The notes under the pieces were generated by a model. That model searched no databases and was not told where the DNA came from. It worked only from the letters and a program-made list of their open reading frames with translations. From Acidimicrobiia bacterium (GTDB lineage Bacteria > Actinomycetota > Acidimicrobiia > IMCC26256 > PALSA-610), in contig BPGH01000001.1 in NCBI GenBank assembly GCA_026002935.1, forward strand, positions 855,965-919,964: a stretch of DNA of 64,000 bases. Direction: 5' to 3'. This document shows positions 47,239 through 55,948 of the stretch, one piece after another (positions within the stretch are counted from its first letter, which is position 1; each line of letters begins with the position of its first letter). The position numbers were made by a program, and so were the translations under genes.

Positions 47239-49206
47239 CCCAGCCGCTGCGGGCGGCGCACCGCGGCGGCGCAGCCGCCCGGTGATCGAGGCCGCGAGCG
47301 CGACGCCGACCAGGAGCGCGGCGGCGAGCGCGGCCCGCTCCCGGCCCCGCTCGGCGGCGCCGGCCGCGAGGTCGGTGGCCTGGCGGGCGTGCGCGGCGGC
47401 GCCGTCGGGGTCCCCGGCGTCGAAGCGGGCCCGGGCGTCCGCGAGCTCGTCCTCGGCCCCCGACAGCCAGGAGCCGATCGTCTCGAACAGCCCGTCGTTG
47501 CCCTCGATCGTCCCGGCCGCACGCTCGATCTCCTCCGCCGCGTCGAGGTAGCGCGGCGCGGCCGCGGCGAGATCGGTGAGCGCCTGCGCGTCGGCCGCCT
47601 CCTCGTAGTCGCGCTCGAACGCCCGGGGCACCGCGAGCCCGGCGTCCGCGGCCGCCTCCTCGAGCTCGTCGCGCACGGCGAGCACCGCGAGCGCGTCGTC
47701 GATCGCCGCCTCGGCCTCACCGAATCGCCATTCGCCCATCGCCTCCCGCACGAACCGCGGTGGCGTCCACTCGCCGCCGGCGTCGCGCAACTGCGCGTAG
47801 CGCGAGCGTGCCGCCGCCCGCTCGGCGAGGAAGGGCTGCTCCGCCGCGGGGAACACGTACCTCGCGAACAGGTCGGCGGCCCGCTGCGACCCGCCGAGCT
47901 CCTCGAGCAGGTCGAGCAGGCGCCGCGCCCCGACCTTCGCCGCGGGCGCGGCGTCGGCGTCACCCCGGTACGCGATCTCGCGTTCGGCGGCCGCCACGAT
48001 CACCTCGCGCAGTGCCTCCTCGCCGATCTCGTCCACGACCGCGTCCATCACGGCGTACGACGCCTCGTACCCGTACGCCTCGCGCTCGTCCGCGACGTCC
48101 GTCTGGAAGGTCGGCTGCGCCCACTGGGCGAGCGGCACCGCGCCCGGAGCCGCCGGGTCGACGGGCGTGGGCGCGGGCGGTTCCCCGCCGACCGCGAGGA
48201 GCGTGCGCGCAGCGAGCACCTCGGCGAGCCCCTCGCTGATCCAGCGCTCCGCGTAGGTCGCGCTGTTGACCCAGATGTGGCTGAGCTCGTGCAGCAGCAC
48301 GTGCGCGTCCAGGGCCTCGCCGACCTCGACCCGGTCCTGGTGGGGGAGGAACCAGCCCGCGTACCCGTAGACGAAGGGGCTGGGCGACTCGACGACCTGC
48401 AGGCGCCGCTCGACCGGCCAGCCGAGGCCGACGAGATCCTCGAGGACGGGCACCGTGCGCCGCAGCGTGTCCTCGACGAACGCGGCCCACTGGTCGTCGC
48501 CCGGGAACGCGTCCACCCGGAACTCGCGGTGCCCGACATCGAACGTGCGCCGGAGCAGCCGCTCGTCGTCGGCGCCGGAGACGAGCGCGGTCCACGTGGA
48601 CGGGTCGTCGATGGGCCCCGACGAGAGCACGATGCTGCCGTCGCGTTCGGTGCGCGTGAGCTCACCGCCCGACGACTCGACCTCGAAGCGGTCGGGGACG
48701 ACGATCTCGACCGAGGTGAGGCCGGGGTCGCCGGCCGTGAACGCCAGCACCGTCACGAACGCCTCGTTGACGCGGGTGAAGGTCGGTGAGCGCGGTGGCT
48801 GGCCGGGCAGGTCGTAGGTGAGGCGGAAGCGTTGGGTCTGGCCGTAGGCGAGGTCGGGTTGCAGGTCGACGACGACGACGGCGACGGTCGCGTCACGGGG
48901 CTCGCGTCGCGTCGGCAGGGACCGGCCGCCCGCGTCGGCGGCGAAGTTGGTCGCCTCGGCCAGCACGGGCAGCCGGATCTCGGGGTAGAGATAGCGGCGG
49001 ACGCCGCCCGCGACGGGCTCGTCCGGTGTCTCGTTGCGCACGGTCACGTCGAGGGTCACCCGCACGGTCGCGGCCTCGACGTCGACCACGAAGGTCTTGT
49101 GCGACTCGAAGCGCAGGCCCTCGTCCGCGGCCCCGGGCCCGGCGGCGGTGGTGACGGTGGCCGCGACGAGCGCGAGCAGTGTCAGTGCGCGCCAGCGGCA
49201 CCTCAT
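47236..49206 (-). CDS. secreted, membrane-anchored zinc peptidase (peptidase MA-like gluzincin)
   Basis: This 656-residue protein has a signal peptide (MRCRWRALTLLALVAATVTT) and a beta-rich N-terminal domain. A gluzincin active site follows: HELSH at 306-310 with Glu307, then Glu325 in RWISEGLAEVL. The second zinc ligand lies 14 residues after the last His, shorter than the 18 of M1 aminopeptidases, which fits peptidase-MA-like proteins. A helical region from about 480 to 600 follows. One membrane helix near the end (AALAAALLVGVALAASITG) and a basic tail follow. It is probably an ectoenzyme held by its C-terminus. Substrates are unknown. It is divergent from the lyase gene. Confidence 0.8.
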   Translation of the reverse strand: MRCRWRALTLLALVAATVTTAAGPGAADEGLRFESHKTFVVDVEAATVRVTLDVTVRNETPDEPVAGGVRRYLYPEIRLPVLAEATNFAADAGGRSLPTRREPRDATVAVVVVDLQPDLAYGQTQRFRLTYDLPGQPPRSPTFTRVNEAFVTVLAFTAGDPGLTSVEIVVPDRFEVESSGGELTRTERDGSIVLSSGPIDDPSTWTALVSGADDERLLRRTFDVGHREFRVDAFPGDDQWAAFVEDTLRRTVPVLEDLVGLGWPVERRLQVVESPSPFVYGYAGWFLPHQDRVEVGEALDAHVLLHELSHIWVNSATYAERWISEGLAEVLAARTLLAVGGEPPAPTPVDPAAPGAVPLAQWAQPTFQTDVADEREAYGYEASYAVMDAVVDEIGEEALREVIVAAAEREIAYRGDADAAPAAKVGARRLLDLLEELGGSQRAADLFARYVFPAAEQPFLAERAAARSRYAQLRDAGGEWTPPRFVREAMGEWRFGEAEAAIDDALAVLAVRDELEEAAADAGLAVPRAFERDYEEAADAQALTDLAAAAPRYLDAAEEIERAAGTIEGNDGLFETIGSWLSGAEDELADARARFDAGDPDGAAAHARQATDLAAGAAERGRERAALAAALLVGVALAASITGRLRRRGAPPAAAG

Positions 49207-49361
49207 GGTCGCCGGAGTCTCGCATGCGTGCGCCGCCGCCGGTGCGCGCCGCATCGGTCCGCGGCGGCCCGCGCGCCCCGTGCCGCCCGCCCCGAGCCCG
49301 CCGGGCGCGCCGGCGGGGCGCCACGATCGGCGCACGGTTGGAGTGCGATGAGCAGGACAAA

Positions 49362-49367
49362 TAGCGT
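49362..49367 (+). promoter_or_regulatory. leaderless promoter -10 of the CitE/HpcH-type lyase gene
   Basis: TAGCGT lies 7 bases before the ATG at 49375 and decides for that start over the in-frame ATG at 49348, which lies upstream of the box. Confidence 0.55.
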
Positions 49368-49374
49368 GGCGGGC

Positions 49375-50310
49375 ATGTCCGAACGCTCCCGCAACCTGCC
49401 GCGCCGCTCCTGCCTGTCGGTCCCGGGCTCGAGCGAGAAGATGCTCGCCAAGGCCCCCGGCCTCGGCGCCGACATGGTGTTCCTCGACCTCGAGGACGCG
49501 GTCTCGCCCCTGGAGAAGGAGTCGGCCCGCGACAGGGTCGTGAGGGCGATCAACGAGCAGGACTGGGGGGAGACCGTCCTGTGCGTCCGGGTCAACGCCT
49601 GGGACACGAAGTGGACCTACCGCGACGTGATCCACGTGGTCGAGAACGCCTCCGAGCGGCTCGACGAGCTCATGCTGCCGAAGGTGCAGTCGGCCGCGGA
49701 GGTGCAGGCGCTCGACATGCTGCTCACGCAGATCGAGCAGACCACCGGCCGGCAGTCGCGGATCGGCATCGAGGCCCAGATCGAGACCGCGCGCGGCCTG
49801 ATCAACGTCGAGGAGATCTGCGCGGCGTCGGACCGGCTGGAGACGATCATCTTCGGGCCGGCCGACTTCGCGGCGTCGACCGAGATGCCGGTGCTCACCG
49901 GCGGCGTCCAGATCCCCGAGTACCCGGGCGACCACTTCCACTACGTGTTCTCGAAGATCCTCATGGCGGGGCGCGCCAACGGCCTGCAGGTCATCGACGG
50001 CCCGTACCTCAAGATCCGGGAGCTCGACGCGCTACGCGACTACGCGATGCGCACGCGGATCCTCGGCTACGACGGCAAGTGGGCGTTGCACCCCGACCAG
50101 GTGAAGGTCATCAACGAGGTGTTCACGCCGACGCAGGAGCAGTTCGACAGGGCGTTCGACATCCTCGAGGCCTACGAGAAGGCGACGGTCGAGGAGCGCA
50201 AGGGTGCCGTGATGTTCGGCGACGAGATGATCGACGAGGCGAGCCGCAAGATGGCGATCAAGTTCGTCAGCCGCGGCGAGCGGGCGGGCATGACCCGCAG
50301 CGCGTCGTAG
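49375..50310 (+). CDS. HpcH/HpaI aldolase, CitE-like (beta-methylmalyl-CoA/malyl-CoA lyase type)
   Basis: This 311-residue protein starts RSRNLPRRSCLSVPGSSEKM. It carries VFLDLEDAVSPLEKESAR (Mg site region), CVRVNAWDTKWTYRDVIHVV, LMLPKVQSAAEVQALD, GIEAQIETARGLINVEEI and ETIIFGPADFAAS. A long C-terminal part with GYDGKWALHPDQV and GDEMIDEASRKMA follows. This matches, from memory, the CitE-like lyase of the Streptomyces crotonyl-CoA carboxylase/ethylmalonyl-CoA mutase cluster, thought to split beta-methylmalyl-CoA into glyoxylate and propionyl-CoA. A dehydrogenase and hydratase suited to the preceding steps occur within 11 kb. The alternative is a citramalyl-CoA or malyl-CoA lyase. Confidence 0.85.
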   Translation: MSERSRNLPRRSCLSVPGSSEKMLAKAPGLGADMVFLDLEDAVSPLEKESARDRVVRAINEQDWGETVLCVRVNAWDTKWTYRDVIHVVENASERLDELMLPKVQSAAEVQALDMLLTQIEQTTGRQSRIGIEAQIETARGLINVEEICAASDRLETIIFGPADFAASTEMPVLTGGVQIPEYPGDHFHYVFSKILMAGRANGLQVIDGPYLKIRELDALRDYAMRTRILGYDGKWALHPDQVKVINEVFTPTQEQFDRAFDILEAYEKATVEERKGAVMFGDEMIDEASRKMAIKFVSRGERAGMTRSAS

Positions 50311-50325
50311 CCCGAGCCGCGGCGT

Positions 50326-51378
50326 TCAGGAGCGTCGCCGCCGGGCGGCGGCGACGGAGCCGGCGCCCGCCACGGCGAGCACGGCGGCGACCGGGACCGC
50401 GCGGCCGGCGCCGGTGCCGGTGCGCGGGAGCTCGGCCGGCGCCGCCGCGGTCGTCGACGGGGCCGTGGCGGCCGTGGTCGTCGTGGTCGCCGCCGGCGCC
50501 GCGAGCACCTCGACCGTGACCCGGGCCGTGTCGCAGGCCCCGCCACCGGCCGAGCAGACCCGGTACTCGAAGGAGTCGGTGCCCACGAAGCCGTCGGCCG
50601 GGACGTACGTGACGAGGGTGCCGGCGACGCTCGCGCTCCCGTGGCTCGGCGGGTCGCTCACCGTCAGGGAGGCCTCGTCGATCGGGTCGCTGCCGTCGGG
50701 GACGTCGTTGGCGAGGACGTCGACGGAGACCGGCGTGCCCGTGGTGGTCTGCGCGGTGTCCGCGACCGCGTCGGGGGCGCCGGGTGGCGGGGGCTCGACC
50801 ACCTGGGTGGTCGACAGCGTGGGGGTCGCCGGGATCGGGCACGTGGTGTCGGCCACCGACGCGATCACGTCGAGATGGGCGCGCAGCGTCGTCTGCACCC
50901 CGCGGGTCGTGATCGTCGTGCCGGCCGCGCCGGCGGTGACGTCGAACGTGATCGCCGGGAGATCCAGGTCCCCGGGCGGCACGGGCCCGGCGAGGAACGT
51001 CGTGACGTCGGAGCCCGAGATCGTCACCGACGGGTCGGACGCCGAGCCGGGCACCGGCGTCCCGTCGGTCACCCGATAGACCGTCGAGAGGTTGCTGTAG
51101 CGCGCGATCGCGATGCCGCTGCTGTCGGCCGGCAGGGCCACGGTCCGGGCCGGGATCGTGACCTGGAACGTGGTCCCCGCCTCGACCTCCGTGGGCGCGG
51201 AGAGGGTGAGCTCGATGGTCTGGTCGACGGTCGTGGTCAGGTTGAACGCGCCGGAGACGACGACGTCGCAGGTGACGTCGAACGACGCCGCCGCGGCCGG
51301 GGCGGCGCCCGGCCAACCCAGTGCGGCGGCGGCCGTGACGGCGATCAGGAGGCTGCGGGAACGAACGGTGCGGCGCAT
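50326..51378 (-). CDS. LPRTG cell-wall-anchored protein with Ig/cadherin-like domain (1)
   Basis: This 350-residue secreted protein starts at ATG 51378 with a GGAGGTG site. The signal peptide ends near APAAAA. The N-terminal beta domain (about 32-190) has IARYSNLSTVYRVTDGTPV. Residues about 200-290 form a tandem-95/Big_9-like Ig domain (VSVDVLANDVPDGSDPI, FVGTDSFEYRVCS). A Thr/Ala linker leads to the sorting signal LPRTG at 317-321, a hydrophobic stretch and RRRR. Sortase would join it to the wall. The protein and the next gene are tandem paralogues, and a third relative lies at 61.7 kb. Its ligand is unknown; no sortase is in the window. Confidence 0.85.
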   Translation of the reverse strand: MRRTVRSRSLLIAVTAAAALGWPGAAPAAAASFDVTCDVVVSGAFNLTTTVDQTIELTLSAPTEVEAGTTFQVTIPARTVALPADSSGIAIARYSNLSTVYRVTDGTPVPGSASDPSVTISGSDVTTFLAGPVPPGDLDLPAITFDVTAGAAGTTITTRGVQTTLRAHLDVIASVADTTCPIPATPTLSTTQVVEPPPPGAPDAVADTAQTTTGTPVSVDVLANDVPDGSDPIDEASLTVSDPPSHGSASVAGTLVTYVPADGFVGTDSFEYRVCSAGGGACDTARVTVEVLAAPAATTTTTAATAPSTTAAAPAELPRTGTGAGRAVPVAAVLAVAGAGSVAAARRRRS

Positions 51379-51450
51379 CGGCCACCTCCGGTCGCGAACC
51401 GGACAGAACGGTACCGCCCGGTCGCCCGGCCCGGGAGGACCCGGCGGGAG

Positions 51451-51529
51451 CCCGGGCGTGCGTGGGGCCGGTTCAGCCGGGCGGCCGGCCGGGCAGCGGG
51501 ATGCCGGGACCCCGGGCGTGCGTGGGGCC
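51451..51529. repeat. 19-bp direct repeat between the two LPRTG genes
   Basis: CCCGGGCGTGCGTGGGGCC occurs at 51451-51469 and 51511-51529, exactly 60 bases apart. The second copy forms part of the terminator hairpin arm. Confidence 0.8.
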
Positions 51530-51552
51530 CGGCGTCCGTGCCGGGCCCCACG
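51521..51552 (-). terminator. strong hairpin terminator after LPRTG gene 2
   Basis: A perfect 13-bp stem (51521-51533 with 51540-51552) has a 6-base loop, 34 bases past the stop of the upstream minus-strand gene. It is the strongest hairpin seen in the window and should separate the two surface-protein genes. Confidence 0.75.
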
Positions 51553-51585
51553 GGCGTGACCTGTGCGCGGTGCGCCGCGGCGCGG

Positions 51586-52812
51586 TCAGCGTGTCCCGGC
51601 CGGCCGGCGGCGGGCCGACCACCACGCCGACGTGCCCGCGCCGACGAGCGCGAGGCCGAGCGCCCCGAGCACCGGCGACGCGCCACCCGTGCGCGGGAGC
51701 TGGCCACCGGCGCCGGTGCCGGCGGCGGCCGTGGTCGGCGCCGCGGCGGTCGTCGGCGCCGAGCCGCCCGTGGTCGGCGTGGTCGCGGCGTCGGGGTCGA
51801 TGACCGTCACCGACACGGTCGCCTCGTCGCACGGGGTCGGCGGCTCCTCCCCGTCGCCGCCCTCGACCAGCGAGCAGATGCGGTACCGGAAGCCGTCGAC
51901 GCCGACCGCGCCGGCAGCGGGCGTGTAGGTGATCCCGCCCGCGGTGACCGTCGCCGTGCCCTTCCCCGGGTCCGCGACGATCTCGAGCGAGCCGGGGTCG
52001 ATCGGGAGCTGGGCGTCGGGCACGTCGTTGGCGAGCACGTCGACCTCGACGGCCTGTCCCTCGTCGGTGGTCGCGGTGTCGTTGACGGCGTCGGGCGCCC
52101 CCGGCGGCGGCGGGGGCGGCGCGACGACGGTGGTCGCGCCGACGGCCACGTCGAGCGGGCACGTGACGTGCGCGGCGGTGTTGGCGCCCGGCGCGAGCGC
52201 GACGACGGCGTCGAGCTCCATGCCGACGAGCCGCCCGCTGATCGTCCCGGGCGTGGCGGGCGCGACCACCGGCAGCTGGACCGTCGGCGGCGTGAACGTC
52301 GCGCCGCCCGGGAAGTAGTGGGTGCCGGACGCGCCGTGCCAGCTCCCGGAGGCCGAGCCGCGCATGTTCAGCGTCAGCACGTCGCCCGCCACCGACGCGA
52401 GCGCGTTGACCGAGTTGCCCGTCAGCGCCGGGGTGCCGAGCGACGCCGCGCCGGTGATCCGGAACCGCAGCGTGATGTTCTTGACCTCGGCGAGTGCCGC
52501 GGGGACGGGGCTCGTGATCGCGGCGGGCAGCGCGACCGGGCCGCCGGTCGACGTGATCTCGAACGCGGTGCCGGTCTCGACGGTGCCGCCGCCGAGCGAC
52601 GGCACGTCGAGGGCCGGCAGCGCCGCGCCGGTGAACGTCGGCGTCGCGGGGAGCGTGCCGTCGGGGTTGTAGAGGAACGCGTCGCACGTCGGCGAGACGG
52701 TCACCGCGCCCGCCGGTGGGGCGCCGCCGCCGGCCAGCGCGAGGCCGGCGGCCACGAGGCCCCCGGCGAGGAGGAGTCGGGCCCGGCGGCCCGCCGTGAT
52801 CGTTCCCGCCAT
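51586..52812 (-). CDS. LPRTG cell-wall-anchored protein with Ig/cadherin-like domain (2)
   Basis: This 408-residue paralogue of the neighbouring surface protein starts at ATG 52812. It has a signal peptide (RARLLLAGGLVAAGLALAGG) and an N-terminal beta domain with GGPVALPAAITSPVPAAL and THYFPGGATFTPPTVQLP. An Ig-like domain from about 235 shares VEVDVLANDVPD and VDGFRYRICS with protein 1. A Thr/Ala stretch and LPRTG at 372-376, followed by a hydrophobic segment and ARRR, form the sorting signal. It has its own promoter-like boxes (52922-52951) and terminator. Such domains usually form adhesive or structural stalks; the role is not known. Confidence 0.85.
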   Translation of the reverse strand: MAGTITAGRRARLLLAGGLVAAGLALAGGGAPPAGAVTVSPTCDAFLYNPDGTLPATPTFTGAALPALDVPSLGGGTVETGTAFEITSTGGPVALPAAITSPVPAALAEVKNITLRFRITGAASLGTPALTGNSVNALASVAGDVLTLNMRGSASGSWHGASGTHYFPGGATFTPPTVQLPVVAPATPGTISGRLVGMELDAVVALAPGANTAAHVTCPLDVAVGATTVVAPPPPPPGAPDAVNDTATTDEGQAVEVDVLANDVPDAQLPIDPGSLEIVADPGKGTATVTAGGITYTPAAGAVGVDGFRYRICSLVEGGDGEEPPTPCDEATVSVTVIDPDAATTPTTGGSAPTTAAAPTTAAAGTGAGGQLPRTGGASPVLGALGLALVGAGTSAWWSARRRPAGTR

Positions 52813-52921
52813 CTGCGTGCACCCCCACTGTGTCGAGGGCCCCGGGCGCGCGCGGGCGGAACGGTCGGGGAGCGGCGCTCCCGTGGTGCCGCCCGGCCCG
52901 CGCCCCTGGGCCGGGAGGGGC

Positions 52922-52951
52922 ACTATACGCCCGGATCGGGGCGTTCGTCAC
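52922..52951 (-). promoter_or_regulatory. promoter of LPRTG gene 2
   Basis: On the minus strand GTGACG (52951-52946) and TATAGT (52927-52922) are 18 bases apart. TATAGT is one of the best -10 boxes in the window. The leader to ATG 52812 would be about 100 bases, unlike the leaderless genes around it. Confidence 0.6.
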
Positions 52952-53024
52952 CCTTCGGGCGGGATTTTGGGGCGCGCGGCCCAGGCCACGACCGAGGGTG
53001 CCGCGGCGGCCCGGGGCGGCCCGG

Positions 53025-54644
53025 TCAGCCGAGCGCCTGCTCGGCGAGCCGGCGGGCGATCACGCGCAGGCACAGCGTCTCGTCGGCGCCCTCGAAGATC
53101 GACAGCACGCGGGCGTCGACGAAGTAGCGGGAGACCGGGAACTCCTCGGCGTATCCCATGCCGCCGTGGATCTGCATCGCCTCCCGGGTGACCCACTCCG
53201 CGGCCCGGCACACGTACGCCTTCACCATCGACGCCTCGAGCGTGCCCTCGCCCGCGGCCATCTTGCGCGCCACGTCGTAGGAGAACTGCCGGCCGGCCTG
53301 GATCAGTGCGGCCATCCGCGCCAGCTTCACCTTCGTGAGCTGGTAGTCGAACACCGCCTCGCCGAACACGGTGCGTTCCTGCGCGTACGAGAGCCCGGCC
53401 TCGAACGCGGCCTGCATCAGGCCGACGGCGCGCGCCGCGGTCTGCAGCCGCCCGTTCTCGAAGCCGGCCATCTGGAGGTAGAAGCCCCGGCCGAGACCGG
53501 CCTCGCCGCCGATCAGGTTCTCGGCGGGCACGAACCAGTCGTCGAACGCGACCTCGTAGGAGTGCATGCCGCGGTAGCCGATCGTGTCGATCGCGCGGCC
53601 CTCCATCCGCCCGCCGCGCCCGTCCTCGAACGCGAACGCGTGCCCGGCCGCCCGCGGCTTCTCGACGATCAGGACCGACAGGCCGCGGTGCCCCTTCGAG
53701 CGGTCGGGGTCGGTGCGGGCGAGGAGCATGAGGACGTCGGCGCGCCCGGCGAAGGTCGCCCACGTCTTGACGCCGTTGACGACCCAGCCGCCGTCGGCGG
53801 GCGTCGCGGTCACCTTCACGCCCGCGACGTCGGAGCCGTGATCGGGCTCGGTGACCATGATCCCGGCCATGAGCTCGCCGCTCGCGATGCGCGGCAACCA
53901 CCGGCGCTTCTGCTCCTCGGTGCCGCCCACCACGAGCGCGCGGGTGAGGATCTCGGGGCGTGTGACGAGCGAGCCGCCGATGCCGAGCGACGCCCGCGAC
54001 AGCTCCTCGGTGGCGACGACCATGCCGATGTAGTCGGACTCGCCGCCGGTCGCGTAGCCGCCGTACTCCTCGGGGACCGACAGGCCGAAGCCCCCGATCT
54101 CGGCGAGCCCCGCGATGACGTCCTCGGGCACGTCGGCGTTGGTCCGGTGCACGTGCTCGGCGACCGGACGGATCCGGTCCTCGGCGAACCGGCGGAAGGT
54201 GTCGGCGACGAGCTCGAAGTCGTCGGGCAGGTGCGTCGGGCCCGACCCGTGCTTCGCGGTCAGGTCGCCCAGGGCGGCCAGGAATTCCGGCGCGCGATGC
54301 GCCGCGACGAAGGGCATCGCGGGCGCGAGCGCGTCGGCGCCGACGCCCCACTCGGCCTCGCGGCCCAGCACCCGGGTCGCGACGTCCCAGAGCGCGTCGG
54401 CGACGTACGCGCACGCGAGCGCGGCCTCGACCGGCCCGTGCTCGCCGTAGCGGCACATGACCCGCGAGCCCTCGACCGCGGCGGCCGCGTGCGCGAGGTC
54501 GTAGGCGAGCACCTGGTGCCGGTCGAGCGCGGCGACGGACACCTTGCCGCCGTCGGCGGCGAGGTCCGCGAGGCGCTTCGCGGCGGTGGCGACGACTCCG
54601 GCGGCGGTCTCGACGGCGGCGGGGGCGGCAGCGAGGTCGGCCAT
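53025..54644 (-). CDS. acyl-CoA dehydrogenase, methylsuccinyl-CoA dehydrogenase-like
   Basis: This long acyl-CoA dehydrogenase has 539 residues. An N-terminal helical extension of about 130 residues (with VSVAALDRHQVLAYDLAHAA) precedes a normal dehydrogenase core. The core includes FGLSVPEEYGGYATGG, the FAD segments GIMVTEPDHGSDVAGVKV and GWVVNGVKTWATFAGRADV, RTVFGEAVFDYQLTKVKLA and IHGGMGYAEEFPVSRYF. The base glutamate region is SIFEGADETL. Such an extension is characteristic of (2S)-methylsuccinyl-CoA dehydrogenase of the ethylmalonyl-CoA pathway. A lyase and hydratase for the next steps are nearby, supporting the call. The ATG follows a TAGCCT box at 7 bases. Confidence 0.82.
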   Translation of the reverse strand: MADLAAAPAAVETAAGVVATAAKRLADLAADGGKVSVAALDRHQVLAYDLAHAAAAVEGSRVMCRYGEHGPVEAALACAYVADALWDVATRVLGREAEWGVGADALAPAMPFVAAHRAPEFLAALGDLTAKHGSGPTHLPDDFELVADTFRRFAEDRIRPVAEHVHRTNADVPEDVIAGLAEIGGFGLSVPEEYGGYATGGESDYIGMVVATEELSRASLGIGGSLVTRPEILTRALVVGGTEEQKRRWLPRIASGELMAGIMVTEPDHGSDVAGVKVTATPADGGWVVNGVKTWATFAGRADVLMLLARTDPDRSKGHRGLSVLIVEKPRAAGHAFAFEDGRGGRMEGRAIDTIGYRGMHSYEVAFDDWFVPAENLIGGEAGLGRGFYLQMAGFENGRLQTAARAVGLMQAAFEAGLSYAQERTVFGEAVFDYQLTKVKLARMAALIQAGRQFSYDVARKMAAGEGTLEASMVKAYVCRAAEWVTREAMQIHGGMGYAEEFPVSRYFVDARVLSIFEGADETLCLRVIARRLAEQALG

Positions 54645-54651
54645 CCCCCGC

Positions 54652-54657
54652 AGGCTA
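54652..54657 (-). promoter_or_regulatory. leaderless promoter -10 of the methylsuccinyl-CoA dehydrogenase-like gene
   Basis: On the minus strand TAGCCT lies 7 bases before the ATG at 54644. Confidence 0.55.
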
Positions 54658-54724
54658 CCGGGGGGTAACCGCCCGGCTCACATGGTCGCGCCGGCCGGGC
54701 GGGTGACGGCGCGTCCGGGGCGCG

Positions 54725-55855
54725 TCAGGGGGTGGTCCCGGTCGTGGACGTCGTCGGCTCCACGGGTGCCGCGCTCGTGGTCGGCGCGACCGTGGTCGTC
54801 GTCGTGCTCGGCGCGGTCGTCACCGCCGCGGTGCTGGGCGCCGCGGCGGTGGTCGTGGTGCGCCGGCCCGAGCCGCCGCCCGACCGGCGCGCCGAGGACC
54901 CCGAACCCCCTCCCGTGCCGCCGTCGTCGATCGTGTAGCCGATGCGGCGCCCCGGTTCGGCCTGCGCGGCGATGTCGTAGCGCTCGTCGAGCAGCGCGAA
55001 CACGGTGTTCGCGAGGTACTGCGCGCCCTGGGGGGTGAAGTGGACGCCGTCGCCGATGCGCACCCGGATGGTGCGCCCGTCGTCGAGGGTGATCCGGTCG
55101 GTGTACCCGCCGTCGTCGTCCGCGAACAGCCGGTACGCGTCGACGTAGACCACGACGTCCGCCCGGTGCCCGGCCTCCTCGCGCGCGACGCGGTTCACCT
55201 CCACGACGCCGCGGTCGCGGCTCGTGTCGCGCATCGTGGGCGCGCCGACCCACAGCACGAGCCGGTCGCCCGCGGGCCCGGCGAGGACGTCCATCATCTC
55301 GGCGACGCGCGCGCGGTAGCCGGGCTCCCAGTCGGGGACGCCGTCGCCGTCGCCGTCGTGCGAGCTCACGATGCTCGCGTCGTTCGTGCCGATCACGAAG
55401 ACGACGACCTCGGGGTCGGCCGCCGGCACCGCCTCCGCCGCGTGCTCGGGCCAGTCGCGGATGCCCTGGTCGGCCAGGCCGCTCGACACCTTGTAGTCGA
55501 TCGTCGTGTGGACGATCCCCGTCTGCGCGCCGAGCTCGCCGAGGGCCGGCCCGAGCGCGCCGGCGAGCGAGTCGCCGCCGACCCACACGCGCAGCGGCGC
55601 CTCGTGGCTGAGCGGCCGCGTCTGCACCTCGTCGGCGCCGAGGGCGTCGAGCTCGGGCAGGTCGCCGCGCGCGTCGCCGGTGGTCTCCTCGGTCGTGGAC
55701 CCCGCGCGCGGCGGGTCCCCGATGTTCGCGAACGCGGCGACCGTGACGCCCGCGCCGACCACCGCGGCCGCGCCGAGCACACCGAGGAGGCGCATCCGCC
55801 GCCGACGGTTCGCCAGCCGCGTGCTCCGGGAGGTCGGGGTGGCGTCGTCGGACAT
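54725..55855 (-). CDS. SGNH/GDSL hydrolase (DUF459-like), membrane anchored
   Basis: This 376-residue protein has a basic N-terminus (RLANRRRRMRLL) and one N-terminal hydrophobic helix, probably an anchor. The SGNH domain follows from about residue 85. Block I is RVWVGGDSLAGALG with the serine, block III is VVFVIGTNDASI, and block V is IGDGVHFTPQGAQYLAN with Asp and His. The C-terminus is a Gly/Ser- then Thr/Pro-rich tail of about 65 residues. DUF459-type SGNH proteins often act on O-acyl groups of cell-wall or exopolysaccharides. A TAACAT box about 55 bases upstream could be its promoter. It lies between metabolic genes without an evident operon. Confidence 0.82.
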   Translation of the reverse strand: MSDDATPTSRSTRLANRRRRMRLLGVLGAAAVVGAGVTVAAFANIGDPPRAGSTTEETTGDARGDLPELDALGADEVQTRPLSHEAPLRVWVGGDSLAGALGPALGELGAQTGIVHTTIDYKVSSGLADQGIRDWPEHAAEAVPAADPEVVVFVIGTNDASIVSSHDGDGDGVPDWEPGYRARVAEMMDVLAGPAGDRLVLWVGAPTMRDTSRDRGVVEVNRVAREEAGHRADVVVYVDAYRLFADDDGGYTDRITLDDGRTIRVRIGDGVHFTPQGAQYLANTVFALLDERYDIAAQAEPGRRIGYTIDDGGTGGGSGSSARRSGGGSGRRTTTTAAAPSTAAVTTAPSTTTTTVAPTTSAAPVEPTTSTTGTTP

Positions 55856-55948
55856 GGTGGGGGGCCGGGCCGCGCGGGGCCGGCGGGGCGGGCGCGGGAA
55901 CGGTCCGGCCGATGTTACCGGCCCCCGGCGTGCCGGCGGGGGCCGGCG

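Noticed and set aside
49348-49377. Alternative start ATG 49348 for the CitE-like lyase
   Set aside because: A TAGCGT box lies between this ATG and ATG 49375, and family similarity begins at the latter. The upstream GGAG is only 4 bases away from the first ATG.
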